A DNA stretch of 64,000 nucleotides from Embiotoca jacksoni (Eukaryota; Chordata; Actinopteri; Embiotocidae). Below are positions 36,247 through 48,505 of the stretch, piece after piece; the first letter of the stretch is position 1; each line of letters starts with the position of its first letter. Under the pieces are notes generated by a model. That model searched no databases, was not told where the DNA came from, and saw only the letters and a list, made by a program, of their open reading frames with translations. Position numbers and translations under genes: made by a program. Location of the stretch: positions 11,791,585 through 11,855,584 of the forward strand of contig JAKOON010000012.1 of the NCBI GenBank assembly GCA_022577435.1, written 5' to 3'.

Positions 36247-37035
36247 GTCAGTATCTGACAGTCACCATGTCTCTTTGAATCACTCTGACGCACTTACAGG
36301 TCTCTCTCTCTCTATCTGACTACATCTGCCTGTACACCCTTCTCTCATCCATTCTTCCTCACCGCCCTGTATTTTCCCTCTGGCACTGTGTGGAAACCCA
36401 AACAACCTGATCACAAGCCATTCACCCGAAATCCAGCTCCGTTCTGTCTTTTGACTCGATGCTTTTTGTTTGTTATACACAAGTATACATCTGCTATCAA
36501 CTCCTTATATATTAATCTATAACTGTTTGGATAAGTGAATACTCTTAATAGATATTAGATGGATTTTAATTTCATTTTTTGCTCTTTTTCTGTTCTAGTT
36601 TCTATGTGTTCAAGAATTGGTGACACATCCATAACTTGACATTGTAATATTGCCTGTTTACCACTCAAATATGTATTTTAGCTTTGTGCTTTCATTTTTT
36701 TCATTGGCATTGATGCTTTACCTTTTCTTCAAATCTTCTTCTATGTTCCTTTTGAAGGGCTTTTGAGTTATATCACCATGTTTGCTTTAACGCTGACACC
36801 GATTTGTACTTGTGTGTATACACAGCATTGATTTTCTGGCAATTTGTCAGCCAGGAGTAGAGATATTTATCTCTCTCTCCAGTTAGTCTTTTTTTTTTTT
36901 TTTTTAAGTGTTTCTTGGATATTCTAACATAGTGACACCAATCGGGCCAGGTGGTAAATGATCATTGGAGACGCAGACACCATGCACAGGAAGGGCATAA
37001 ACTGCCTTTTGTGTTAGTCGTGACATACACAGTGT

Positions 37036-37089
37036 CGTCGAGTAATATCTTACTTTAGTCTCATTAGATTCACTGACAAAGATAACTGT
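37036..37089 (-). repeat. 54-bp dispersed repeat, copy 2 (inverted)
   Basis: The reverse complement matches 31177-31230 with three substitutions in 54. The matching end (cagttatc on the minus strand) abuts a G-rich motif here and a CA array in the other copy, so the same repeat edge meets low-complexity DNA at both sites. Confidence 0.9.
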
Positions 37090-37116
37090 GGGGGTGGGGG
37101 TGGGGGTCGGCGTGGG
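37090..37116 (+). other. G-quadruplex motif
   Basis: Three GGGGG runs separated by single T bases, then TC-GG-CGT-GGG. This satisfies the canonical four-run quadruplex pattern with very short loops, which favour stable parallel structures. It lies on the transcribed sense strand, so it could also form in the pre-mRNA. Confidence 0.7.
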
Positions 37117-40100
37117 TGATTTGGTTCTTCAGTTTTTAGCATCTGTTCAATAAACACGGTTTCAAACAGAAACAGGTGATGTCAGTTGTAAGGAATGAAG
37201 ACCAGCACACATCCAGTAGTCTGACCCATTTGGCTACAGTGGTAATAGCTTAGATGCAGTTCAGGGTCTGGGAGAGAGGCCAGGACTTCACACAAGCCAA
37301 GAAACGCTCCCACTGTGTGTATCTGTGTCAGAGATAGTCAAAGTGTGCAAGAGTGTGTTCGTCTGAATGCTAAATAGGTTTTTAAAAACAGGTAGTCCTG
37401 AAATATTGGTCTTTCAGAGCACGACAGAGTCTATTGAATATGAAGGGAAACGTGTTTGTGTGTGTTACTATAGCCTGTAGATGCAAGGCTATAACAAGCT
37501 GATATTTGAAGGTGAACTTTGATTACTTTTGAGCGAGGTTATTAAAACCCTTTTAGTGGACTGATTTCTATTGTACAACTTGTATATAATGAGATATTAA
37601 CAACATTATAATTGTTACCCCTGACTCATCAGTTCTTCCAGGAAATTGCAATTCCCCAATAACAGTCAGGGAGTCAACCTCGTCAACCACACTTCTCATC
37701 ATCAAAACAAGCTACAGGCCAGTTGAAAAATACAAAACAGGAAGTGAAAGGGTTTATAAGAATTGTGGTTTTATCATAAAAATTCTGTATTTATTGAATT
37801 TGTTTTTTTCCACCCTTTCAGTTGCAAGAGATTGCATTTAATTTTCCTGCATAAAATTTGTGCTGAATTGATATTATTAAAAGCATAAAGCACTTATTTT
37901 TACATAAGTTGTAGCCTATGTATTCTACATTGCAGTCACAGACTATTTTGTAAATCTTCATTACTTTTATAACTCAGGAATTTCTTTCTTGCCCATGGTT
38001 CTTAAACTTTCAAATTTATTTTAAAAAGATGAGAACTCAAATATTTCCCAATACTTCTGTGGTGTGCAGTGTGATTTTGTATCATAAAAAGTGATAACAT
38101 CAATTTTATGTGTGATGAGCTAGTCTAAAAAAAAATAAGATCCTTTAATTTGCAATTTTACAGCACAAAAATGACATTAAACTTCAATAATTGCATTACA
38201 ATTTTTGAAGAGTTGCTGTAAAATAGAGCATTTTTTAATGCAGCAGTCACAAAAAAAACAACTTAATATGGCTAGAGACTAACTCACTCTTTGTCATACC
38301 GTATGTCCAATGATTTGTCTCCTTCGCCGCTTAACCTCACTAATATTTTCTTTTGATATCGTGTTTTGTTTTGTTTTTTTGTTTTTTTACACACGTGGTC
38401 AGCCTATAATATTATGAATATATTTTTCTTCTTTAACCATAAGCTACATTGGCTTGTTAATAACTTTTGTTGTTTCATCTTTTTTGTCTTTCAAACGGAA
38501 GGACTAAATTAAGGCCCATACTCCATGGGTGTGTTTGTGTATGTAGTGAGTCGGCCTCACTAATGTTGGTTCTTACATTTAGTCCTTTGTTTAAGCGTAT
38601 GAAGTTCACCTCAGAGGATGAGGCAGGCACCTTGTGCAGTTGTGTGTGAGGTCAAGGCTTATCTGACTGACACACAGCAGGAGACAAATGTATTTCTCTT
38701 TAGAAAACGCTTAATGCCTGCAACACTGCAGAGGTCATGAGGGGTCACACTCCTCCGTCCTTCCTTATCAGTGAAAACCAGCACACAAACATATGCCGCA
38801 CATCAGACCTTTCTGCTTCACATCCTTTGCGGCTTAAGATGTTCAGCTGCATTCAGCTGGGAAAGGGCCTTTTCTTACAATATGTTTTTTTTCTTTTTTT
38901 AAGTAACTGAGAGGTAGGTTTTCTTTCTAGAAAACGTTTTAGTGTATTGTGTTTCTTTTCTGCAAGACGTTTTAAAATGAGTATGTGCAAACATACACCA
39001 TCAAAGAGTAAGTGAAATTAGCTGGTCACAAAAATGCAGTGGCTTTGAGAGCTAAATGCACTGCAACTTAATAAGCAAACAAATAAGCAAAACGCGAGAA
39101 CACTCTAAAAACATCTCCATCAACTCTATAAAAAAAAAAGCACAGCCTTTAGAAAACATGCTGAACATTTAGCTTACTCAACGGTGTTGATGGTAGTGTG
39201 AAAAATTGAAGATATAGCCGTATTTCCCAAAAATCAAAACTACAACCGTTATATCTACATTGCATCTGAATAAAGTTTAGTTCCAGGCTTTGGCCACTTT
39301 TGAATGTTTTTGACCTTCAAAGTATTTTATACACGAGTATAGTTTTCAGTATACAAATTAAGTTTACAAATGTAATTCATGACATTATTTTAAGGTATTG
39401 TATAATTCCTCTGCTCTCTGTATAAATATTTAGTCTAATTCACATTTTGGTACATAAAGCATTCCTCTAAAGTCTTCCACATCCACAAAGAAGAACTGCA
39501 TTAAATATTCTTTCCTTTGAATAACATAATTAATTTTGGTTGTTATAACACAATTGTTTTCTGCCATGAATAATTCTAACAATCAGTAGAATAATTATTT
39601 CATTAAAATGGTTAATTTGTTCTCGTCTGCCAATATAGACCATATTTTTTTCAATCTTTTCTCTCAGCTTCTATCAATTAAAATCACATAATGAAGTACA
39701 GTCTTTATGTAATGATGTATGGAGAAAATCCTGTTATGGTGGAATAAGGCTGTTACAAAGTGAGGAAACGTGGTCCGAGGATTTTCTACATTTGTTTTGT
39801 AGTTTGCCATAATATCTGGGCAGATGTTCTCTGAACTACTCTCAAGGATTAAGTGCGTCTGAACCTCAGGGGCCATAGATGAAACGCCTAGAAAAGAATA
39901 GCTTTGCGCCTGTGCGTTGGGGATTGGTTGTGTATGCGTGCCAAGGAGCAGAATCTGGCAGTATTAATGTTGAAATTTAGGGTTAGTTGGGTTGAGCGAC
40001 TAGACAGGGATTAATGACGGGCCCCGGCTGGGTGTAGAGTGGCCCGCAGACCTTCTGGGGTTTCCCTCGGGTTGATAGGTTGGTTTCCCTGGAGGTTGTG

Positions 40101-41237
40101 TGTTTCTGACCTCTGAAAAACCTTTTAGTCTCCTGACATAGGGGTCCTTCCCTCAAGGAGACACACTCGCAGGCTTGTCAGCTATATGCATTCTATTTTA
40201 GCGGTGAAATCCACTTTCCTTAACTTCTGTATTACTGAAGACAGAAGAGGCAGAAGAGAATAAATGTTCTCAGGCCAAAACAGGAGAACCAAGAAGTACT
40301 TCACAGTTCAAAATATTGAAGTTTGTATCTCCAATTTTATAATTTTCTATTTAGTTTTTACAGTCGTTTTCTTAAAGGAGTGAGGATTTGAAAAAGTCAA
40401 CGGGTGATGAATCTGTGTAATCCCAGAATCTGGTTGATGCAATGACCCTTGACCTATAAAATGACCTTCAGGAACCTAACACTCCCATTCAATTTCCATT
40501 TGAGTTTTTGGTGTCCATGCTGCACAGCTTCAGTCCATTGCTTTCCATGTTTTACAGTCAATGAGTTTTTAGTAAAGGTTGTAACATCACATTTGTCATG
40601 TGCATATCTATGTAACAGCCTGTTTGGTTGAGTCTGTCTGACATGGTCTTTTTCCTCCCTTTTTAAAGTGGTTGAAAGCCATCAGTCTCTTTTAAAGATG
40701 AGAGCAGTGGATGTAATATAAATTCACAAAACAGTTGATGAGAATTAGTAATGTGACCTGTTCAGAGACTTGATCCTTGGAAAGTAATAGTGGACACTTC
40801 AGTATCTACTTTACAAAACCAATCAACTAAAGCACCTTTATGCTGTAGTACTGTGTTGCAATGTGCTGCCAGAGTGACGCTGAGACTGTTGATATAATAT
40901 GGAGATAATAAACTTTGTGTCTCTGTCTCTGTCTCTTAAGTGTAGAAACTTTGTCTCACCAAACAAACATGTCCAGGACGGTTTCATTTGTGTGTGTGTG
41001 CGTGTGTGTGTTAGTCATCTCCATTAGTCACGAGGAGTGACAGGGTTATATATGACCTCCCTGGGTTACAGAAGGGCACATGCATCAGTAGCGTGACTAC
41101 ACCGTGTTTGTGTGAGTGTGTGCAGACAGTCTCTTCCTCTATTTGTTGTTGGAGATACCTTTATTAGTGTGCACACACATGCACTCACACACTCAAGGGT
41201 TTGAAGATATCGGCCAGGGCTAATATTTCACTGGAGC

Positions 41238-41262
41238 GGGGGGGGGGGGGGGGGGGGGGGGG
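41238..41262. repeat. G25 homopolymer run with purine-rich flank
   Basis: 25 consecutive G bases, then about 130 bases (to about 41395) that are strongly purine-rich on the + strand. Such tracts can form triplex or quadruplex structures. Confidence 0.9.
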
Positions 41263-42099
41263 CGGGAGCTCACGAAAGGCATGGGAAAGAAACAAAAACA
41301 GATGAGACTCGCGTGGGGGGAAAAAGAGAGGGAAAGAAGGAGGACAAGAGAGGCGGGAAGAGAGCAGTGAGCGAGACAGGTTTGCCGCTACAACCTGCCC
41401 ACTGGCGGGACTTGTCAACATTTCACCCCTCCTCTCTCCTCTCCTTTCCCTGAAGCTGATGATTCAGCAAGTGAAGTAAATGAAGCGTTGGGTTTCTGTG
41501 TGTGTGTTTGGGCTCTCAATCTTTGATTTAAAACTCCTATTTAAACACAGCGGCAGCAAGTACAGCAAGCATCCTGGTTTGAGTCATCGCAGGCACCGGG
41601 AATGTCTCTCACACACACACACTTACACATACAACATTCAATTTAAATAATTGGTTTTAGCAAGTGAAAGTGATTGAAAGCATAATGGAGATTTAATAAT
41701 TGTGACCAACCTGTAGACTGCAACTGTAAAAGATGGTGTAGCACTTAGTATCAGTTTGATTATGTCACTCAACTCATAGAAATGTATTTATACAAATTGT
41801 ATTTCATCAGAAAACATTAATTTATACATATGCAAACCTCTCCATACGCAGCGGGGTTAGGTAATTGTGATTGCGAATGTATCTGCTGTTTATGCTGTTT
41901 GTTTTCGTTGCCTGTTGGCTTGTGTATAGAAATCATTTAATCCAGGAAGGGGGGAGCCTTCCTGCTTACATACCTGGCTGCGTGTCAATAAGTCTAGCGT
42001 TGTGAATTGGCTCCGTTTAAACAACAGGAACCAAGCAGAGATGACTCATTAACCTCTCAACAAGCTGAAACTGAAGTGTGCGTGTGTCTGTTTGTGTGT

Positions 42100-42104
<5 letters not shown>

Positions 42105-42131
<27 letters not shown>
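42105..42131. repeat. (GT)n microsatellite
   Basis: A short GT run inside a longer GT/CT-interrupted stretch beginning near 42075. Confidence 0.9.
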
Positions 42132-43255
42132 CTGAGGGAGTCTGTGCACTTTACAGAGAGAACCAGCTGACTCCTGGCAATTCCGAACACATTGTCTTAT
42201 TCACACTTCCTCTGGATTAAACCTTATTTCCTAAACAAACAAAAACCACCACCAACACCACACATACACAAGATACATATACCTTCACTATAATTACAGG
42301 AGGCAACTTTTCCTTCGTTAAGTTGTGTCCATTTATCACTCATCCTTCCTGTCTTATGACGAAAAAGGACACGCACAAGCACGCAGTAAACACAAAAAAA
42401 AGTGTGAGATAATGTGTGTGCTTGTAGGGGATGGAGAACACTGACACTTATGTAAGAGTGCATATGTTGTTTCTTTAAAACATGTCAGAGCAGCAGTGAA
42501 ACTCTATGCTTCCCTGTTGTCACAAAGAGCAGGTGGCAAAACAACCCAGGGTGCATTTAGAAAGAACAAGGTGTTCTTTTTTCCCTTGAGTTACGTCCCT
42601 CTTGACCCCTTTTAATTTCAAGTAACAACCACTGTTAACATGTTTTCAAGCTGTTTTCTCTTTTTTTGTTCATTGTCAGCTTGTCTTCATGACAAATTCG
42701 AAAGGTGGTCTGTCAATATTGTTTCTAACTAAGTAACTGTAGTTTATCATTGTCATTTTTATCTATGAAATGCTTTGATGTAGGTTTTACTCATGAGCCT
42801 CAAGGTTATCCAAGTTCCTGAAGGACCGAGGTTATGTTTGAGTTACCACAGTTACTTCACTTGTTACACATTTTCTGTATTTGCATAACATGTTTTGGGG
42901 TGTTTGTTTTTCTTCTCACCTCAAATTGTATTCGGACACTAGTATGGGAAAGCATTTCAACTGGTTTCCACCTACAGCTTCAGCACAAACTGAAGACACC
43001 AGTTGTTTGTTTTCATCTTGTATACTGTGATTTTTCTAAGTTTGATTTCAAAACTTCCCTTAGACTTTTTCAATCAAGATTTTGTTTTGGTCCTATTTTT
43101 ATTCATTTATTTTTATTGGTCGTAAATTCAGTTTTGCTAAATAAAACAAACACAAAATACCTTATATTGTTACATCGAAAAAGCACCTACAGTTGGCCTA
43201 AAATTTGATAAGGCCAACACTGTATAGGCAATGGCCACATATACACGCACACATA

Positions 43256-43256
<1 letters not shown>

Positions 43257-43313
<57 letters not shown>
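43257..43313. repeat. (AC)n microsatellite, 57 bp
   Basis: An uninterrupted AC run. Confidence 0.97.
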
Positions 43314-43318
<5 letters not shown>

Positions 43319-43743
43319 AGATTAGATTTTGGGTTGCGTTATGGTCTCTCAAAACTAGTTTGTAAGCAAGCTGTACAATGAAATCAGAAATCAGTTGCGT
43401 TTATAGTTGATCTAAACCGACACATTGGAAGGTGGAGTAGAAGGCTGGGCGTCACAGAGAGGTGGCGGGAGGGTGGAAACAAAAATATTGTTCAAAAACA
43501 TCAAAACCGCGGCTGACATGAAAAGTGCACCGCTCGGCTTCTCTCTCACCTCCACACAACTGGCCAGTCCAGGTGTTAAGTGACACAGACACCCAGTATC
43601 AGCTGTCCGGCTTTAAAGTCTGAACTGCTTGTTGTTCTGGAAAGCCCCTTCTCCCACACCTAGCTGACGCTGGATTTAGGCGGGGGTTTATTTCTATTTC
43701 TGTAACCTTCCCAAACTGACAAAAGAATGGAACCAAGGGCTGT

Positions 43744-43885
43744 ACTCTCTCTCTCTCTCTCTCTCTCTGTCTCTGTCTCTCTCCCTCTCTGTCTCTGTCT
43801 CTGTCCCTCTCTGTCTCTCCCTCTCGCTCTCTATCTCTTTATCTCTGTCTCTCTCTTTCACTCTCTCTCTCTATTTCTCTCTTTT
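43744..43885. repeat. CT-rich polypyrimidine tract
   Basis: About 140 bases of CTCTCT with interspersed TGTCTC and CCCTCT units, nearly all pyrimidine on the + strand. An open frame of Ser/Leu repeats across it is an artefact. It lies about 100 bases upstream of the CpG-dense patch. Confidence 0.9.
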
Positions 43886-43980
43886 CATTTGTTAAACACC
43901 TATTGGTGGCACTGTGAGTGTTTTCGAGGAGAGAGAGTTTGCCTCAGTGCATGGTTAACCCCATAGGTAAATGATATCAC

Positions 43981-44168
43981 GTCTCCCTCCGACCGACGGC
44001 CAGCTTTCCAACCCCGCCTCGGAGCGCAGCCATCAGATCAGGCATAAACAGTTTTCATTTCTGATTACTACCGGTCTTGGCAGACCATAAACCAGCCTGT
44101 TAGAGTATTAACACCCACAACTTCACCGGTACGCATGACCGGGGTTTAGGTAGCGTGGCGGTACAGCG
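43981..44168. promoter_or_regulatory. CpG-dense patch inside the intron
   Basis: I count 13 CpG dinucleotides in 188 bases, close to one per expected occurrence for the local base composition (about 52% GC), whereas surrounding DNA has almost none. It includes cgaccgacgg, ccccgcctcgg, gagcgc, accggtacgc, gaccgggg and agcgtggcgg. It could be a small unmethylated island such as an enhancer or an internal promoter, or a recently inserted sequence. No TATA box, start site or coding frame is evident. Confidence 0.4.
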
Positions 44169-46170
44169 TGAACATGTAAACAACATCTTGAAAACACAGT
44201 TACGAGGCAGCAAAGTGTTAACTTTTCCACCATTTGTTTGCTCCCTTTCGTGCACAACCAGGCACGCACGTCAGCTGACAGGTGGGCACATCTAAGCACA
44301 GTCGTATTTCACTGCCTGACTCACCTTTCAGTATCTCTCTCGCTCTCTCATCAAATTTCTCCTGCTCAGTGTTTGAGTCGACACTGCCTTCGAGAGCTCA
44401 TTGTCACCCGCACAGTTTTCACTCCCGGTTGATGGACAACAATCTGTTTGTGCGAGAGCACACGTGTTTGAGAGTCACTCGGTTCTTAACGTTACCATTG
44501 TGCAACAGTTATTCATGCCTCAGAGGGATTATCACTGGCAGAAAGCTCTGCTCTGTTGCTACATCTGAGTTTGTGTTGCTAAATTCCTGTTGTCCACATG
44601 GAGGGAAATTTGCCACCAAAATGATAAGCTTGAAGGTTGAGTAACGTATAGCAGTTAAACCCTGAGGAGCGGACTCTGGCACCATGTAACCCTGCAGTCC
44701 AACTGGAGGAATACTTTTTACACTGATGCAAATGTTTACGCTTTGCCTACTATTATTTACTCATCAACTAAAAAGTTGTTTATGTTTGTGTGTGTTGCAA
44801 AGTAAAGATTTTTTTCAGTTATTTGTGACAAAAGAACTAAATGTAGAGTAAGAGTGCTCGCTGTCTGCGTGTGCTGCACATACTCTCAAAGAATAATGGT
44901 GATAGTTAGAAGCAAGGTAGAGAATGTATAGGAACAACACACTGATGGTAGTGGTTCTTTTCAGATTTCATTCTGCTCAGCATGTCACTGTTCACAAAGA
45001 GTTTCTCAAAAAGTATATATTTTTGGGGGTTTCTTGGTGAGCAAATTTGTTGTTTAGCAAGTATATGGTACATTTGTCTACCTTATCATTAAGATTGTGA
45101 TGAAGTGAATGAAAAATTGACATGATATTGTCAGGATGTCTGTACCGAAGCTCATGTCAGTATTTAACTGATTTTATTTCTGATGCAGCTCATTTTACTG
45201 GAGAAATCACATGTTAAAGGGACACTAATTGATTTTGCCTGACAGATGCTCCCTCACTCTCAAGAAAAGCCCGCATGATGCTGTTTTTGAGCTCTAGTGC
45301 CTATCAGCCTAATGATTCATAAAATGATTAGTTAGATACAAATTATTAAAACCAACTGCAGCATCAGTCAAAGGTCTTTTCTTAACAACACACTCTTTCA
45401 CCTTTGTTTACTGTTACTACAGCTCTCAAAGTGAGCAGTAGTAGCACATGTAAATCAGTGTCTTTAATTTCTTTATTTTTTTCTTGTTAGTCAACATTGT
45501 GATAGACTGAATCTGCATAACTATGATTGCCCATAACTGACTTGCTAATCTAAGCCTCTGTCATCTGTAGAAGAAGCCCAAAGCTAATGAGAGCCCAAAG
45601 CTTCTCCTCCTCGATTGCTAGTGTGCTGATCTAAACACAGTGGTGAACAACCAGCTCTTTATGAAGACAAATTTTAAATATTGGTATTTGTTAGCCTGAT
45701 ATTTACCGTAGTGGCTCTTTTAACTTATATTAAACTATTTCTATGTATTGTGTTTCCTCAATTTGAAAATACCCTTTAATCATTCACTTTTAATTACTAA
45801 TCTTTTTAGTATTTGCTTGTGGAATTCATCTCATTGACAGTATTTTGACCTTTTTGTGGGGGAGCTTCTTGATAAAGATGGCCACAAAGGCCTGCACTTA
45901 AGGCATGTCCAGCATTCATTTGATTCAGATAAGGCTTTTATGTGCTGCATTTATCCGGTGCCTTGATGTTATCCATATCTGTGTAGGTCAGGTCAGCACA
46001 GCAGGATGAAATGATGAATCACGTAGTACTGGTATGCCAATGAAGGTTGGATTAAATTGAAATAAAGTGCAAAAGGACAGTCCATTTAACGGCTGGCTAG
46101 ACAGTCACGAGTGTCATGCCTTTGCACTGTTGCCCTCCTTAAGCTTGTATAAGCGTGTGTGGGTGTTTCT

Positions 46171-46173
<3 letters not shown>

Positions 46174-46245
<72 letters not shown>
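46174..46245. repeat. (GT)36 microsatellite
   Basis: A 72-base GT run followed by a G-rich segment (ggggtgggggggttgtgg). Open frames across it are artefacts. Confidence 0.97.
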
Positions 46246-46247
<2 letters not shown>

Positions 46248-46269
46248 GTGGGGGGGTTGTGGTGTCTGT

Positions 46270-46370
46270 GCGCTCTTATTACTCCTCCCTCAGACTAATG
46301 AAATGTGTATGTGTGTGTTCTCATTACCCTTCTCCAAGGCTAATGAAGTATGTGTGTGCCAGCATGTGTA
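46270..46370. repeat. Two-unit degenerate tandem duplication
   Basis: Unit 1 has ttattactcctccctcagac, taatgaaatgtg and then tgtgtgtgt; unit 2 has cattacccttctccaaggc, taatgaagtatg and then tgtgtgcc. They are adjacent, about 48 bases each, and diverged. Confidence 0.6.
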
Positions 46371-48109
46371 AGTGTGTGTGTTAAATTGAACTGCAGTTCT
46401 GCTCTGCTGTGTTCAGGCTGTTTCATTAAATGATAAAGTTTACTGATGACTCCAGTGGGATCATTATTTACTTGGCTCTCCATTCATTCCACAGCAGCCA
46501 CCTCGATCTTTACAAATGACCTGCTGCATAGAAAGACAGAGGGTATTTTGCACCGCAGGTTTAAAGACAAATGACTTGTTATTCACTTAATAGACCGCCG
46601 GCATATCCACCGGCATGTTTACACAACCCATTTGCACTTGTGTCCAATATCAGATGTTTACCCAATTTTTTGACTTTGCCGAAATAAACACCCTTGAAAA
46701 ATAATAAAATAATAAACCTTTTCATCACTTTTTGCCCCAGATATTCAAAACAGAAATTAATTTCTCCTTAAGTAAATAGCCAATCATAAACGATGATGAA
46801 GGGATGAAGATGACAAAGCATATGACAGGGCGACAGACTGTTGTTAAGTCAGGGACACGGCTCAGGGCAGTCCAATATTGGGTTTTCACTTGAGTATAAG
46901 TAAAAAAAATAAATAAAAAAAAAAAAGGAATTCCACACTTCACCGTCTAAACCCACAAGTTCGACTGAGGGAAAGCAGGGATTTGAGGAAGGAAAGAACA
47001 CAGTTTGAGAAAGTCTTCCTGACAGTTTGACAGCTCTTGTCAGGCCAACTGAAGCCATCACCTGTCTCATTCTGTCTCTGAACCAATCACATGTCTGTCA
47101 CCTCTCTATACTCTCAAACATACGACACCTTTCTATAACCTCTTTTGCATCCCTCAGTCTTTGAATCATAACAGCAAATTGCGAGAATATGACTGCCAGC
47201 TTGACCCATATACTAAGTGAATTAGTTTTATCATCTACCCGCGTTGCTGTGGTGACAGCATCACCTCCGTTCTGATGTAATCAGGTTTTCAGGTCACGGG
47301 TAGCTGTCACTTGGGTATCCCGAGTCATTTTACAGTCATCGAGGTGTACATTAGAGCCACATTTAGAACCATTGTTTGCTTGTACAGCTTAAATCTGTCT
47401 AAAACTCTCCTGTTATCTAGTCAGTCACCTGGCATCTCTTCAACTAGCACTGACAGTCCCCTCCTTTATCCTCGATGATGGCAGGTGAGGAAAGTGAGTG
47501 ATAACCAAGCAGACCTCTTTCTCTCTCCTTCTCTCTCGTTTTCTCTGTAAATTGAGCTGCTACATGACGGTACCATTACCTTCAGCTGCCAGAGCTAAAT
47601 CAAACACTTAAGTGTCTGAGTGATTACTCACACTCCTCACAAGTGGCCTCATTCTCCCCCCCCTTTTTATTGGTTGCTTCTGTCTCCCCTTTTAGGATGA
47701 AATTATTTCCTGTTAGAAATATATGATACAGTGCACTTGAGGTGTTCTTCGTTTGGTTGGTTTGCAAAATAATGAAATGCATATATTGTAATAATGTAGT
47801 AAAAAAAAAAGGTGAGGATGACTCAAACTGAGTGCAAATAACAACTGTTTGTTGAAACTTTCTGACAGCTCTTGATGAAATGTATTTCAGGAAGCAGTAA
47901 TGATACGTGTTAAGCATATAATGCGATATTTCTGTGCACGCATCCGATGTTTTGAACGCATCTTCAAAAGAGCTTTAATCTCACTAAATCACTGCAAATG
48001 AAGATATGGATGGCCCTTACAATGTGCTTGTATACAGTGTATTGTGTGTTGTCGAGGGCTTTGATTGCAAATGTTTACATGCTGTGTTTCAGTTTGACCG
48101 TCAGTCCCA

Positions 48110-48336
48110 TTCTCGTGAACGCGCTACCTCAGGAACACCTAGATGAACTTTCTTCAAAAGTGGTACAAATGTTTACTTGGACTCGAGGATTAACTGATTC
48201 GAATTTGATGGCCAAAGTTCAAGATTACTGTGACAAAACAAAACATGAAAACAATTCAAGCATGCATTTGCTAGTTATGACACAATTCCAAACAATAAGT
48301 GGTTTTCATCCAAAAGGTCAAAGGTCAATTAAAAAA

Positions 48337-48387
<51 letters not shown>

Positions 48388-48505
48388 AGCTTTTCTGGCC
48401 ATCATTCAACACCGTAACTCGGAAACCGAAGGTCAGATTGTCGCCATATTTTACATTTGATTGGATACTGACTTGGTCTGAAGGATCCATGTTTGACAAT
48501 TTGTT
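48110..48505 (+). repeat. Dispersed teleost repeat with internal A run
   Basis: The word order (cctcaggaacacctagatga.., gtttacttggactcgaggat, gatggccaaagttcaaga, ..catccaaaaggtcaaaggtca, ttctggccatcattcaacac, cgtaactcggaaaccgaagg, catttgattggatactgac) matches, from memory, an abundant repeat in percomorph fish genomes. Its transposon class is unknown to me. The expected middle section is replaced by an A run (48342-48385). A 139-codon frame running into it is not a gene. Confidence 0.6.
48342..48385. repeat. A homopolymer run, about 44 bp
   Basis: A long A run interrupting the dispersed repeat at 48110-48505. It could mark a deletion or retroposon tail; the length is likely unstable. Confidence 0.95.

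Noticed and set aside
42834..43208. A 124-codon + strand frame rich in Phe and Leu
   Set aside because: T-rich intron sequence yields hydrophobic frames by chance. No start context, splice sites or family match.
43727..43966. A Ser/Leu-rich open frame with signal-peptide-like look
   Set aside because: It is a translation of the CT-rich tract and has no coding support.
47998..48417. A 139-codon open frame ending in poly-lysine
   Set aside because: Most of it lies in a dispersed teleost repeat, and the lysine tail is the A homopolymer. Not a gene.
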